Source of the DNA: Loxodes magnus
Taxonomy: Eukaryota > Ciliophora > Karyorelictea > Loxodida > Loxodidae
Direction of reading: 5' to 3'
NCBI GenBank assembly: GCA_946699065.1
Contig: CAMPDV010000255.1
Span: forward strand, 372,001-436,000
DNA: 64,000 nucleotides
How positions within the stretch are numbered: the first letter of the stretch is position 1; every line of letters starts with the position of its first letter. The notes beneath the pieces are model-generated. The model did not search any database. It was not told the origin of the DNA and worked only from the letters and a program-made list of their open reading frames with translations. The translations under genes were made by a program, and so were the position numbers. This document shows, in pieces, positions 40,662 to 52,115 of the stretch.

Positions 40662-41213
40662 TCAGATCATCTCCTCCTATATCTCTATTTCATTACTCTC
40701 TTCGACTCCTTATTCTTTTTAACTCACTTTTATGAACATCCAAATGTTACAAACTATTAATAATACTCCTATTATTAACTCTTTAACTATGAAATTTTTT
40801 TCTGCTTTATCTGAATTTTCTTTTATCTCTCTAATCCAGTCACTACATTTTTCGTCCTCTTATCCTTTGGTAATTTCTGATAAGAATATAACTGCAATAG
40901 CTCCTATAAAACTCACTATACTTATTAGATATAAAATAATACTCATCTTCTCATTACTTTTATCTTCGAGCTTTAGTTTATCTTTGAACTAGAAAATGAG
41001 GAATATAAAATACTAAGATAAAATTTGAAGCTACAAGATTCTGCTTAAAAGCTAAAGATGATAGCTGTACTTAGACTCTTAGCAAGGCTTATAATATAAA
41101 CCTTGGAAGTAAAGGATTAGTTCTATTACTGTGACTAGCATTATGATGAAAATCGATTCCAAAAGATTCTTTATGCCTGGAGTTATCTTATGAGCAGGTA
41201 AATTATTTTTCAT
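40662..41213 (-). CDS. Four-TM cysteine protein family, intact copy
   Basis: 183 aa from ATG 41213 to TGA, mirror partner of 32814-33365. It begins MKNNLPAHKITPGIKN. TM1 to TM4, YYKPCQESKYSYH and EKCSDWIREIKENSDKAEK are kept. Replacements such as IVKELIIGVLLIV in TM4 are conservative. Selection on the protein in both arms, or recent conversion, would explain the similarity. The long plus-strand frame at 40732-40992 is its shadow. Confidence 0.8.
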
Positions 41214-44200
41214 TTATACCTAAGAAATTATCATAGTTATAATTTCTTTAAATAGAAATAAATTTAACAATTATTTTATTTAAAGACTTAAATTAAAGTT
41301 ATTAAGAATAATAAAGAGAATAGGCTATATTTAATTTATTAGTTAAGTAGCTTTATTACTCCTTATACAAATGAATCAATAAATTTATACTCATAAAAGG
41401 TTTTAGTTAGTGAAATACTAAAAGTGAGGAAAGATAGAGAAATATAGTTATAATTACTTCTACGTATTGATATAAAATGATTAAATATGGTATAAATATA
41501 GGTAAAATAGAAGTTGCTTTAGTAAATATATTAAGTTTATTTTTATCTTAAAGTAATAAGATTTAGGTTGTTTTGCTTGATTGTTAAATAAATAAATAAA
41601 AAGAAATTTACTCTAATTATTATTTCTATTTTTAGAACAATAACTCATAATAACTTAAAGGATTTAAAGTATTAGATGCAAAAGTAAATAACTTAGTTTT
41701 TAATGATTATTTGTATATTAATTCGGAGTTTTTAAAAGGTTATGAATTTTATTTAAAATATATGATTAATAAATGTTTTCTCTTTATTCGATAAATTATG
41801 AAATCACAAAGTTTTAAAGACTAAAAATATAAGAAAAAATAATTTTTAGAAAAAGTGAGAAGAGGAAAAAAGAAATTCTCAGATGAAAACTATTTAAAAA
41901 TAAAAAGATGTAGATTTAAAATAGAGTAAACATGATTTAATGACTAATTTGCTACAAATTTTAATTGAAGTTTATGAAGATAAATGGGCATATAATGCTA
42001 ATATAGTTAAATAGAATGATAAATAAATTTATTTAAATTTTATAAATTAGATCCAATTATGAGGAGAGTAGAAGATCATTCTAAATCTTAACTATTTATA
42101 TAATTAAAATGCTTTACTTTGGATAATTAGATTCATTTATATCCTGTGAAATGTAATTATTATTAAAATTAACAAAGAATAAATCACCTAAAATTTAGTT
42201 ATGCTTTAATTTCTTTAAAACATGCTAGAAATGTAATAAAAGGAAGAAAAAGATTTTGATATAAACTATTAAAATTACATTTAGATTTAGAATCTGGTGA
42301 GTTCTACTCTTATTTAAATAAAATTATTTTACTAAAGTTGAAAATAAATAAACCATATATAAGTCATTTTATTAATTTTTTATATGAAAGCTTTTTGTTT
42401 TATTTATTAAGATTATATACTCATAAAATAGAAAGATAAAATAAGCTTCACTATAATTAGTTTGTTATTTTTATGCTAAAAAAGGTAATCAGTCTTTTCT
42501 TATTGCTAGATAAAGCAAAAAGACAATTTCTTTATTTTACTTTTATCTATTAATAGCTTAGGAGGCTTGAAATATTAATAATAATTTAAAGCCTAAATTA
42601 AATTTAGTTCATAATTAAGATAATTGAAAATTTGCAGCTTTAAATTAGAATTTATTTCTAAAAGATAAAAAGATAAAATAAGAAACTTAAGAAAAATTAA
42701 TATACTTAGGATAATTTTATTTGAAAGAAGATATTCTTAATAAAGGCTTTTTAATTTATAGGATTGAAACAAGTATAAACATAATAGCTTTGTAAAAATT
42801 AAATAATTTATATTTGAAAATAATAAGAAACTTATTAAATATAAATACAAACTATTAATTTAATTATAAGCTTTTATTTAATTAAAAATAATCTAAATTA
42901 TTATAATTCAAAGCATCATTTATTAAATGCTTAATAAACTTTTTACAATAAGAGCAACTGAGATTGAAAATAGCTTATCATATAGCTATTCACTTATAAT
43001 TATATTTAATATTTAATTTTAAATTTTAATTTAAGGTCTATTATTAGTTAAAATTTAAATTAGTAACTTAAAAATAGACTGAAAGAAGAAAGTTAAGAAT
43101 AAAAATATTAATTCTAATTTTTATTAAATAAATTTTTTAATAATAATAAAACTAAAATAAAAATGGATTTATACTCTTACCATATAATAACAAATAAGTA
43201 TTCAAAAAGTAATTGACTGGTTTTTATATAAACTAGATTAAATAGTGTATTATAAGAGAATCTTAGATTTAATTTTAAAGAAATAAGTTCTTTAGTTATG
43301 AAATTAAAGTATATATAAATAGAAAGTTGTAAATTAATGCTTAATTTAGTAAATTAATTTAATTACTAATCAACATCTCTTTAAATTTAAGTGAGCAATA
43401 GCTATTTTAGTCTCTTTATTTGTATATTTGATATCTGTTAAATGATTTGCTTCTTAATTTTCTAGTAGTTTAATAAAATGTAAATAAAATATTTTTATTA
43501 TTCAGATTTAAGTATATTTAGTATAAAATTTTAAATCAAAAGTTATTTAAGATATCAATGCTATTTTACACTTTTCACTTATATACCAACTTATATTACT
43601 AGTAGATAAACATAAAAGAAAATTAAGTTTAAACTTTTAATTTTTTACAAATAACCTTAATCTAATAATAGTTTAAAAAGCTTATAATCTAATAAAGATA
43701 TAATTAATTTTAACAAGCATTAATTGCATTCTGATATATACCACTTAAGATTTAAATCTAGAATATTAATAAATCCATTAAAAGAAATATATCCTTAATA
43801 TTTAATTTATTAACATACTTAATCATATTAAGTATCATTATAAAAACTATTTCCATAGTGTAATCATGAATGTGTTTAAAATAAATGCTTTATATTTTGT
43901 ATTATCTAACTAGAAAATAAAAAGCTAACTAGCAATAGTTTTAATAGGTATCTTTATTCTTTTGTTAAAATCAAATAATAATTAGATTATATCAAATAAC
44001 ATTTTGCTATCAGATAAATAAGCCATCTAGTCTATTTGCCTTTAAACTTATTTGATTTTCTGTTTTATAAAATATTAATACATTTATTGATAATTACTAT
44101 CTACCAATAACTCAAGAGTATTTTATTGTAGATTCTCTGAAATCTCAGATATTTTATTAATGAATTGCTGGATTTTAATAAATTTAATAAAGCATTAAAA

Positions 44201-44440
44201 TAAATTAAGCTACTTTTATTTTAATCCAATATCTAAGTTTGACTTTAGATTAAGCAACAATCCTATTATTTTGAAAAGTATATTACTTAAACTTTTCTAA
44301 GTCAAAGTATTTAAATCTTCTAGTTTTATTATATAATTGCATCATGGAGGAATTCATGTAAAAAATAGCTCTCATTCACACTTTGAAATATAAAACAGAT
44401 AAAATTTGTTTTAAACTAAACCTAAGACTAATAACTTGTT
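41214..44440. other. AT-rich part of the right arm
   Basis: Mirror of about 31.0-32.8 kb up to 43.24 kb, then DNA absent from the left arm. No gene seen in the extra segment apart from the tRNA-like remnant. Confidence 0.45.
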
Positions 44441-44522
44441 CTTCAATTACTTAGGTAGTTTAATTAAAGGCTATTAGCCATTAAGTCTAATTTAGACTGA
44501 GTTCGATTCCCCGCTCTGGAGT
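44441..44522 (+). pseudogene. tRNA-like remnant with long variable arm
   Basis: Contains AGTCTAATTTAGACT, which could be a long variable arm as in Leu/Ser tRNAs. GAGTTCGATTCCCCGC, like a T-arm, follows. The acceptor and D-stems pair poorly and no anticodon is clear, so it is at best a decayed tRNA gene. It lies in the segment found only in the right arm. Confidence 0.25.
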
Positions 44523-46204
44523 AATTACAATTTGTACACCAAGTCCATAAGGATATAATGATCATATAATAGTCATGATATAATATACACTAAATTACTT
44601 AAAATTATATCAATTTTTTATTAATTAAGTTCAGTTTTATTTTCGAAAGGAAAGAGCCATTATATTTCTTAAGTTTAAGTAAGGATTTAGTAATAAATTA
44701 AATAATAATCAGCCATTAAGACAAATTCATATATAGAAATAATAAAGTTTAATTAAACTTATATCACAACTAGTTATTAGATAAACTTTAGGTTAAAAAA
44801 TTTATTATTTACTTTTAAAAATTTTCTTTTTGTCCATCTAAATTTAAGTTTTAATCTAATAAATCTACTATCTTCACCTTTTATATAAATTAAGAAACTA
44901 TACATACAATGTTTCTATATATTTTTTATCTTCGCCACTTATTTATCAAAAAGAAAAACATCATACTAGCTTTATTTATTAGTAAATTAAAGTTATAATT
45001 GGCTAAGCAATAAAAAACTTATTGCAATCAAGCTTGTTAAAGCAAAAACAATGCTGATTTGCTTATTTTTATAAAATTAGTTTACGCTAATTTAAATAAA
45101 ATAATTTAAATTTAAATAAAATAATTTATAATAAACTTAATACTTTTCCTAATTAAAGAGATTCATATAAATATAACCATTTTATTTATCCATAATGTAG
45201 TTAGATAAGTTTAAACTTAAAATTTAAGATACTTAAGCTTTACCTGTTTTTATATGTCTATATCATAAAAATAATAATAAAATCTTTTAACTTAAAAATT
45301 CTATCAAATAGCTAATTTCTGGGTAAATAGTATGAAAATTAGAATATTTTTAGAAATAAAAATTTAATTAAGGAAAATAAATAAAAAGTATTTTTATTTA
45401 GGATAATGCTAAATAATTTAGTCTAATGTTTTATCTATGAGCTTTCATAATAGTTTAATAAAAATATAAATAACTATTAATAAAGCTATTATTTTATTTA
45501 TTTTAATTTAAGAGAAACAAAGATACTTTTTTCTTTAATACACTTAAACTATTTTGGGTAAACTAAATAGCTAAAAAATTAAATGGAAATGAACAGGTAT
45601 TAAATTATTTTTAAGCAAAAGCTTAGTTTATTTAATTTATAGTTAAAATGAGACGAATTATTTTTATAATTATCCGCTTATTTTAACAACAAAGATCAAT
45701 TTTATCTTTATTTATTTATCCAAACAAATTTACAATAGTTTGTTGTAAGATTTTTTAATTTATATAAAGTGATGGATATAATAAAAGCTATTTTCGTTTA
45801 AAATTTTAAGAATAATTACCACTAGAAAATTTTGGTTAGATTATGCAAGTTTCTCTGTTAAATTATATTTCTAAAGTGGTACATAATTTATTGTATAGTC
45901 AAAATTAAAGATTCTTATTATTTAAATTGTATATAGAAATTAAATTACAAATATCAATTCATTTCACTATATTAATGAAAAGCACTTGATTCATAAAACA
46001 AATAAAAATAATTATTATTTTTTAAACTTTTGAATTTACAAGGATATAATAGAAGATTGCTATAAAATAGCTTTATTAAATGATTTTTTTAGAGTTATAA
46101 TGATCAAAATATTTAAAAAGGCAAGTTGTTTTCTAAATATTTTGTTATTTTTAGATTTTTAGATTCTTAAATTTTTATTTTGATATATGCAAAGTTATAA
46201 TAAA
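44523..46204. other. AT-rich part of the right arm
   Basis: From about 44.83 kb on it mirrors 29.6-30.84 kb. No gene seen. Confidence 0.5.
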
Positions 46205-46738
46205 ATGGAAATTGTTTCAAATCAATCTCGTGCTATTTCTAAATTCAGGGACTTAATAGAATCAATTCTCTTTGTTCTGCTTGTGACTATTGTGGAATAT
46301 ATGCTCTATCAGTAGACCAATCAATATAAACCTTGCTCACTTATCGAATTCGGCTTTTACACTAATTTCTTCTGATAGCTCACATCCTTGCTAGTTCTTA
46401 TTAAATACTTTTTTTTCCTTTTCCTTCAGTTTAACTAAAATTAGCTTAAAGGAGGATTTAAAGAAATTGCTAAGTTCATATTATATACTTTAAGTGTGTT
46501 AGGTATTGTTGGATCTTGTGTAATCTTAATCGGTTCTGAGTTAGATTAGAAATAAGAAGAGAAATGCAAATAATGATATAGATAAACCTGGCTACTATCT
46601 AATGAAGTAATAAATAGATTTAGAATAAATGCAAGCCTTATTGCAATTTTTGTAATTACATTGGATTTAATTCTATTTTATAAGATGAGAAGAACGGATG
46701 GAATCGCATAGAATCAAAGAAGCAATGGAGAAAACTTA
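46205..46738 (+). CDS. Four-TM protein, divergent subfamily, right-arm copy
   Basis: Begins MEIVSNQSRAISKFRDLIES. TM1 is ILFVLLVTIVEYMLY; the first loop carries YKPCSLIEFGFYTNFF; TM2 is LLVLIKYFFFLFLQF. TM3 is FILYTLSVLGIVGSCVILIG; the second loop carries EEKCKQWYRQTW; TM4 is ASLIAIFVITLDLILFYKM. After TM4 no in-frame TGA appears. A 14-nt GT...AG segment (about 46795-46808) would lead to a TGA at 46885-46887, but this is only a possibility. Mirror partner of 29060-29601. Confidence 0.6.
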
Positions 46739-47484
46739 ATAGTAATTTAAACATTTTTAACTATTTTCTTAATATAAGGCAATAAATTAATAGGTTTATA
46801 TTTATAGCTTCTATATTAAATAATGATTATGCTAATATGGACTAAGAATAGACTTTTACTATATAGATTATAATTATATATATTTGAAGTAATTAATATT
46901 TAAAGGGAAAACTTTAAAAATTGCATAATAATACTCTTCTATATTGCTAAGTATTTACTTGTGGTATAGTTCCTTTATTATAAGTTAAACAAATTAAAAG
47001 CTTTATTTAAAAATAATAAACTTTATTTAGAACTATAAAACTAAAAAATAAATGGAGACTAACTTACTATCGAAAATATTTAAGTTATTAAACTGATTTA
47101 TTTTTACCTAAGTATTTTACTTTTATAACCATAAAGATAATCTATAATTTCTTAAGTTATTATAATCCTTAGATTTATATTCTATTTAGAACTTAAATTT
47201 GTTTTATTGTAATTAAATTTAAAATAATAAGTAAATATCTTAATAATTTTTCACACTATCAGCTTATCAGTTTAAATTATCTAAGTTTGTTTATCTCCTA
47301 AATTTATTAAACTTAACTTTAAAGCATTATATTAAATAAAATGTATTTAATCTTTAGTATAAAGAAAAAATATAAAATAATTTATGTAATATTCCCACTT
47401 TATATATATGAAAATGTTTATAAGAAGGTTTAAGATAATTTCTATAATTATCTTAAAAGATATTTAAAAATAAAAGAAGTTGAA
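46739..47484. other. AT-rich spacer inside the right arm
   Basis: Mirror of 28316-29060, no gene seen. Confidence 0.5.
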
Positions 47485-47906
47485 TCGGGTTATCTCTGCT
47501 TTATTAATCTCTTTTCAATTTATTTTATCTCATTAACTTCTAAGAATATGCAAATGAAGAAACAAGCAATAAAACTCTTATAGTAAAACTTTAGCTGTGA
47601 ATCTTTTTTTATTAGTGCTTTCATTATCTTCTCTATGTTAATAAGCATAGTTATCTTCTTACTCTAAGATAATCTCTTACCAAAACACGAAATAATAGCT
47701 CTTATAAATTTTACTAAAATAATTAGATATAGTGATTATGCTAAGAGTTAGAAACTTTTTACTTAGAATCTTAGCAAGATTTATAATATTTATCTTGAAA
47801 GTAAAGAGTTAGTGCTATTAATGTCACGTTTTTTTTTTGATAAAACAGATTTCAGTTAAGTCCTTAAATCTGAATTTGTGCGTAATGACAGCACAGTATT
47901 TTTCAT
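47485..47906 (-). pseudogene. Broken four-TM family member
   Basis: Mirror partner of the intact gene at 27779-28315. The ATG (47906) and pieces such as ALTLYFQDKYYKSCQDSK are still readable, but the middle with TM2 and TM3 is shortened and shifted. The intact partner stops with TGA after EMV; here the matching codon is CGA, so the stop is lost too. A clear host pseudogene. Confidence 0.7.
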
Positions 47907-48557
47907 TAATAATTATTAAAATTATCCAAACTAGATTTTATCTTAGCATTAAATAGAAATAATTTAAAATTAAGTTTAAAATTAATTATAATTAAGAAAT
48001 AAATAGCATAATATTGTAGATATGATGGATATAACTAATTATGTTTATCATTTTAAGCTTGAATAAGTAATCTAAATAAAAATGCATAAATAAAAATAGA
48101 AAATTAAGGTTGTTTTTTATATTTTATTACTAAAAAATTTTGTTTCTTAGTTCTTTTTAAATTTTAGTATTTCTGAAATAAAGCTAAAATGATCCTCATA
48201 GCATTAGTTTGAACTTTTTAATACTTTTAAATAAATTTGTAAGCAACTTATATTTACTTTTTCTTTTATTTATATTTCTTAGTGATATAATAACAAAAGA
48301 GTAAATATGAAATTAAAAATCACTAAAATTCTTAATTTTGTTAAAATTCTAAATATTAAAATCTAAATATTAAAGTTATTTAATTAGATTTAAATTAAAG
48401 CATAATTAATAAAAATTAAATTTTAGCTTCTATAAAAATAATTTACTTTAATTAATGTATAAATATAAATTTATTATTTATTTAAGAAAAGCATTTAACA
48501 ATTAAATTTATGAATAGAACCCTTTATTTCAATTTTATTATATATATTATAAAATGT
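47907..48557. other. AT-rich outer part of the right arm
   Basis: Mirror of about 27.0-27.78 kb. No gene seen. Confidence 0.5.
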
Positions 48558-48970
48558 CAGCCGCGTCAGACAAATTAGTAGGTAATCTGGTGCATTGCAT
48601 ACTGCATTGCGAGTAATCTCGCACTAGATGCCACCACGGGGAAGGGTGGATAAGCTCTGTTGAGACGTACCTAACTTACCCCGATGGTTCTCTCTAGCAG
48701 TATGAAAGTTTGACTGACGGGCCTTAAGTTAATAACTTAATAATTAATTCTTATTTGGACCTTATTCAAGAAGACTGAAGCATTTGACTCAAGATTTTAG
48801 AATAATTTTTAATAAGAAGATTCCCCATTTGGAGAAGCTGACATGACTCATCGGACCTCTAGAATTTAACAAGAAGCATGAGAACATTTTTTAATATTAA
48901 ATATTAATATTGAAAGAGCTGCGCGCCAATGAGCCGCTACGCTCTCTATAATCATTTTTATTTATTTAAT
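48558..48970 (+). mobile_element. SINE-like element with unidentified structured head
   Basis: Absent from the left arm, so an insertion. The head (48560-48725) is GC-rich and highly foldable: TGCGAG TAAT CTCGCA, CCACC/GGTGG and CGGGG/CCCCG helices. The middle contains CGGACCTCTAG, also seen in the SINE at 49.2 kb. The 3' end is GAAAGAGCTGCGCGCCAATG plus the hairpin partner and a TTTATTTA tail, the same end as the LINE at 11.7 kb. No tRNA A/B boxes and no match to 5S, 7SL or spliceosomal RNAs that I can recognise. Confidence 0.6.
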
Positions 48971-49154
48971 TAGTTAATTTATCTTATTTTGTTCCTTAAT
49001 AAATTAAAATATTATGATTTTTTATATATGAAAATGGTTTAATGTTTTCTCTGAAGTTTGCTCCAGAGTATATCTAAAATAAAAAAATAAAGTTTATTTT
49101 TAATAAATTAATAATAATTATCCTTTCCTTAATATTTTTTAGAATTTTATAAAA

Positions 49155-49640
49155 AAAATAAATAAATTTGATTATAGAGCGCGTAGCACTCTCTTTGGTG
49201 TGCAGCTCTTTAAAAAAAATGTTTCATACTGACAAGAATGTTTGTTACTGATAAAATTATCAGATACTGATAAACCTTGTTCAATAATGGTATAATTATT
49301 CAGTACTGATAAAAATGTTCAATACTGATATAATTTTAGAATACTCGTAATCTTTAATACTTGTTAGAGGTCCAAGGACATGGCAGGATTGTGTCTCATT
49401 GCATCACCAAAGCAGAGGACGACATGTGTCAATTATGGGTACTTAAATTCCCCACCTCTGATGAAGCTCGCAATATTATTTCTTTTTTGTTCCCGAATTA
49501 AAAATTAAAATAAGCCAGTGCCGAAGGTCAAACTTGCAGATGTCTCGAAGCCAAGCCAAAGCAGAGAAAAACATAAAGTCGATTATGGGTGCTTAACTTC
49601 CCCGGCCTCTGATGAAGATGACCCTGTTGCTTACCTTTGA
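49155..49640 (-). mobile_element. 5S rRNA-like dimeric SINE with LINE tail
   Basis: Read on the minus strand from about 49640. The first module has CATCAGAGGCCGGGGAAGTT followed by AAGCACCC, resembling the 5S rRNA segment around box A (CATCAGAACTCCGAAGTTAAGC). A GAGAC block lies where 5S has its IE/box C region. A second, related module follows (CATCAGAGGTGGGGAATTTA, then AGTACCC, later TTGGTGATGC and GAGAC). A repetitive ATACTGATAAAA body and the LINE-type 3' hairpin come next, with an AT tail at 49155-49180. 5S-derived SINEs are a known class (SINE3) in animals. The 5S link is my reading of short motifs. A one-module copy lies at 63422-63745. Confidence 0.6.
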
Positions 49641-49669
49641 ACAATGAGTAAAGCAATATTATATGATAT

Positions 49670-49870
49670 AATAAATTAGTAATTTTATAGAGTGCTTAGT
49701 TCCTCAATGGCGCGCAGCTCTTTAATAAAGATTTTTAGAGTTAATAAAATTCCAAGCTCAAATCTTCCATAGTGTTAGTATTCCCTTGCGATTCTTATCT
49801 TCTATAGGGTTGTGATTAGAATGCATCATAAGAGATTTTAGTATCTGGCATCTTTCATTAAATATTATTT
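49670..49870 (-). mobile_element. Fragment with LINE-type 3' end
   Basis: AGTGCTTAGTTCCTCAATGG and CGCGCAGCTC at 49690-49720 form a worn version of the shared 3' hairpin. The body next to it (to about 49870) is too short or diverged to classify. Confidence 0.4.
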
Positions 49871-50279
49871 TTTAAGTTAAATTTAACCAATAAACATTTT
49901 AAGTTAGAATCAATTATAAAGAATATTAAAATACTTTAGTCTGTTAATAATATGAATGCTTATTTTATTCTTAGGTAAATAATTTAAAATTTAAATAAAA
50001 AATTCTCACTTTTAATTTTCTTTAATTATAATATTTTATAGTGCTTTTAAGAGTTATTTTATAGTGCTTTTAAGAGTTATTTTAAAAGCTAAAAGAAGAT
50101 TTTATTTTTCTTAAAGTGAAATTTATAGCATAATTATTCACTATTTCATTTCATATATTGAGAGTTCTCAATAAATAAACATTTAAGTTTATTAAAAATT
50201 ATATTATGGAGCGCATAGTACCATATAGTGCGCATCTTTTTAGAATTTTAATAAAATTGTTTTTCCTTCAGTAAATTTG

Positions 50280-51814
50280 CTCTAAAAATATTTCTTTCAA
50301 TATAACTGTTTTCTTTCTTACTTTCTTCCTTATAAATATTATACTTTTGCTTCTTCTATTATTTATCCCTAGCTATCTTTAACGGATTCTGCTAATATGT
50401 TTATAATCCCTTTTCCTCTTATATCTTTTGTATTTTCATCTTGTAGCACACTAATATCTATCGGTCTTTTTGCTCTATAATTTTAGTTTAGGCATATTAT
50501 TTTTATTTACTTCTATTTTTCACGTTTTTCTGCTTATTTTCTCTTCTTTCTTAAATTTTTTAATATTTACTTAGTTTTTATTAATTTCCTTTATTTTTTA
50601 AATGCATTATGTCCTTATTTAAATTGCTTGAATCTTTTCTTTATTCCTTATCATATCAATTTTATCCAATTTTTTTATCGTTAGATTTAGTATTAAGCTT
50701 ATTCTTTTCTATCTTACTAATTCTCTCATCATTTCATTGTCTCTTTATTTGATGAACGTTCAGTTTTCGTTTGAAGAGAAATAGTTTTTTAATTCCTTGA
50801 GAGCAAAATATTTTTTATATTGGTTTAAATTTTCCTTTAAAAGTTTTTTCTTAGTTTCCTTCTCAAAATTTTCCTAATCTTATTTCAGTTCTTCTTTAAT
50901 CATTTTGTCTTCAACTTCTTCAACCATTTTTTCTTCCTGAAACAATTTTTCTCCAGGTTGATTAAGTACTAATTTAATTTAATTTTTTGATTCTCTAATT
51001 CCTTTAAATAAATTTACTTTTTCTTGGTTGCTTCAACTCTTCCTGCCTTGCTTTTCTGCGTTTCCTTTCTTTTTAATTTGACTTAAATTATAATTTTTTG
51101 GGTGAATTTGTCTCATTTTTGTTTCATATAGTTAAGTATATATGTGTATTAAATCTCCTCTAATATATCCAAATTAAGTTAGAATCTCTTTAACTTCCTA
51201 TAAGTTTTAAAATTCATTCAGATTAAATTAAATTAGATAATTATGAATATCATAATATAATGTCGTATCTTTTACCTCTATTTATATTAAAGCCCTCTTA
51301 GTTCTCTATTTATGTACAATGCTATATTTTTCTTTATCATTAAAAACTGCATATACTATTACATTTGCTTTGATAGAGAACCTGGCCATAGCCTATCCAT
51401 ATTACTGTCATAATCAGTCGCGTAAATTTTTATCACCCTCTATTCAACTATGTTCTTTCCATCTCACCCTATATCTCTAAATAATGATTTAAATAGATTG
51501 CCGCTACCATCTCAGATAAGTATTATAGACATTCTCATAAATACCTCTAATTTAATCTTTTGATAAAATTACTAAAATCTATTCTCTATTGCGATATTTC
51601 CTGATGACTTATGACTAGTCCTTCTTCTAACATTTGAAGTTTTCATTTGAATTTCTTTTCATATCCTTTTATTACATTCCAGCCTTTAATAAGATTAAAT
51701 AAAAGAATTTAGTGTAGGAAGCTTTAACTTTCTAGGTTAAATCATCCAGTATATATAGAAGGCCAAATTGGTTCTAGATAACATGCTAGCAATATATGTT
51801 TGCTTAGCTTGCAT
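50280..51814 (-). CDS. LINE ORF1 protein plus endonuclease start
   Basis: From ATG 51814: MQAKQTYIASMLSRTNLAFY, a basic stretch (NVRRRTSHKSSGN), MSIILIWDGSGNLFKSLF, IYATDYDSNMDRLWP. A 14-nt GT...AG segment (51368-51381) interrupts the frame exactly here, and the reading goes on as ANVIVYAVFNDKEKY. Then come LYYDIHNYLIQFNLNEF, a Lys/Glu-rich coiled coil (about 50850-51000) and ENWTFIKQRDNEMMREL. After a further frame change KIICLNQNYRAKRPIDISVL follows, the N-terminal block of an APE endonuclease, which is then cut short. Matching phrases in the LINE at 6.3 kb confirm the homology. ORF1 is better preserved here than there. Confidence 0.6.
51368..51381 (-). other. Candidate 14-nt intron
   Basis: GTTCTCTATCAAAG on the minus strand. 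Removal joins DRLWP to ANVIVYAVF, both parts matching the LINE at 6.3 kb. An element copied through RNA should lose real introns, so a small insertion of this length is the alternative. Confidence 0.4.
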
Positions 51815-51830
51815 AATAAAAAATATAATA

Positions 51831-52115
51831 ATAATAAAATATATGAATACTAAAAGAAAATAAATATTAAATAAAATAATGATAAATCATACATTAGTAA
51901 GTGCTATATCTCTAGAAGATATTTAAGTAAAATACTTCACTAGATAATAATAAATAAAGTAAATGTAATATTTAATTATATATACATTTTTAATTTTTAT
52001 ATAAACTAAATCTTTTATTAATCTTTTAATTAATTAATTTTAACTATAAGGGTTAGGGTCATCTTTAATTAGAGGAAATGTTTCCTCAAATTAAAGACAA
52101 TAAAAGTTTTTATGC
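51831..52115. other. AT-rich gap
   Basis: Nothing recognised between the LINE remnant and the next gene. Confidence 0.5.

Larger units (their letters stand above)
40640..49165 (-). repeat. Large inverted repeat, right arm
   Basis: Reverse-complement partner of 26810-33390. Compared with the left arm it has additional DNA at about 42.77-43.02 kb and 43.24-44.83 kb, and a SINE at 48558-48970. The outer matching block ends at 49160, where the 5S-like SINE is inserted. The match may resume beyond that SINE, near 49.65 kb. Confidence 0.8.
50172..51830 (-). mobile_element. Internally deleted LINE keeping ORF1 (half-LINE)
   Basis: Minus-strand element related to the LINE at 6.3 kb. It has a complete-looking 5' part with ORF1 and the first block of the endonuclease. 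It then passes straight into the 3' hairpin (GATGCGCACTATATGGTACT, 50215-50235) and an A/T tail. The reverse transcriptase and most of the endonuclease are absent. Because both ends are present, this is an internal deletion rather than the usual 5' truncation, comparable to ORF1-only half-LINEs in mammals. It would depend on enzymes from full-length elements. Confidence 0.65.

Noticed and set aside
40732-40992. Plus-strand 86-codon open frame
   Set aside because: Shadow of the intact minus-strand four-TM gene 40662-41213.
49450-49470. CTGATGAA like a hammerhead ribozyme core
   Set aside because: It lies on the antisense strand of the SINE, and no GAAA partner box follows; it is explained by the 5S-like CATCAGAG segment.
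51480-51560. Methyltransferase motif I (IWDGSGNLFKSLF with ATDYD) in the minus-strand ORF
   Set aside because: The rest of the protein matches LINE ORF1 of the 6.3-kb element and has no further methyltransferase motifs.
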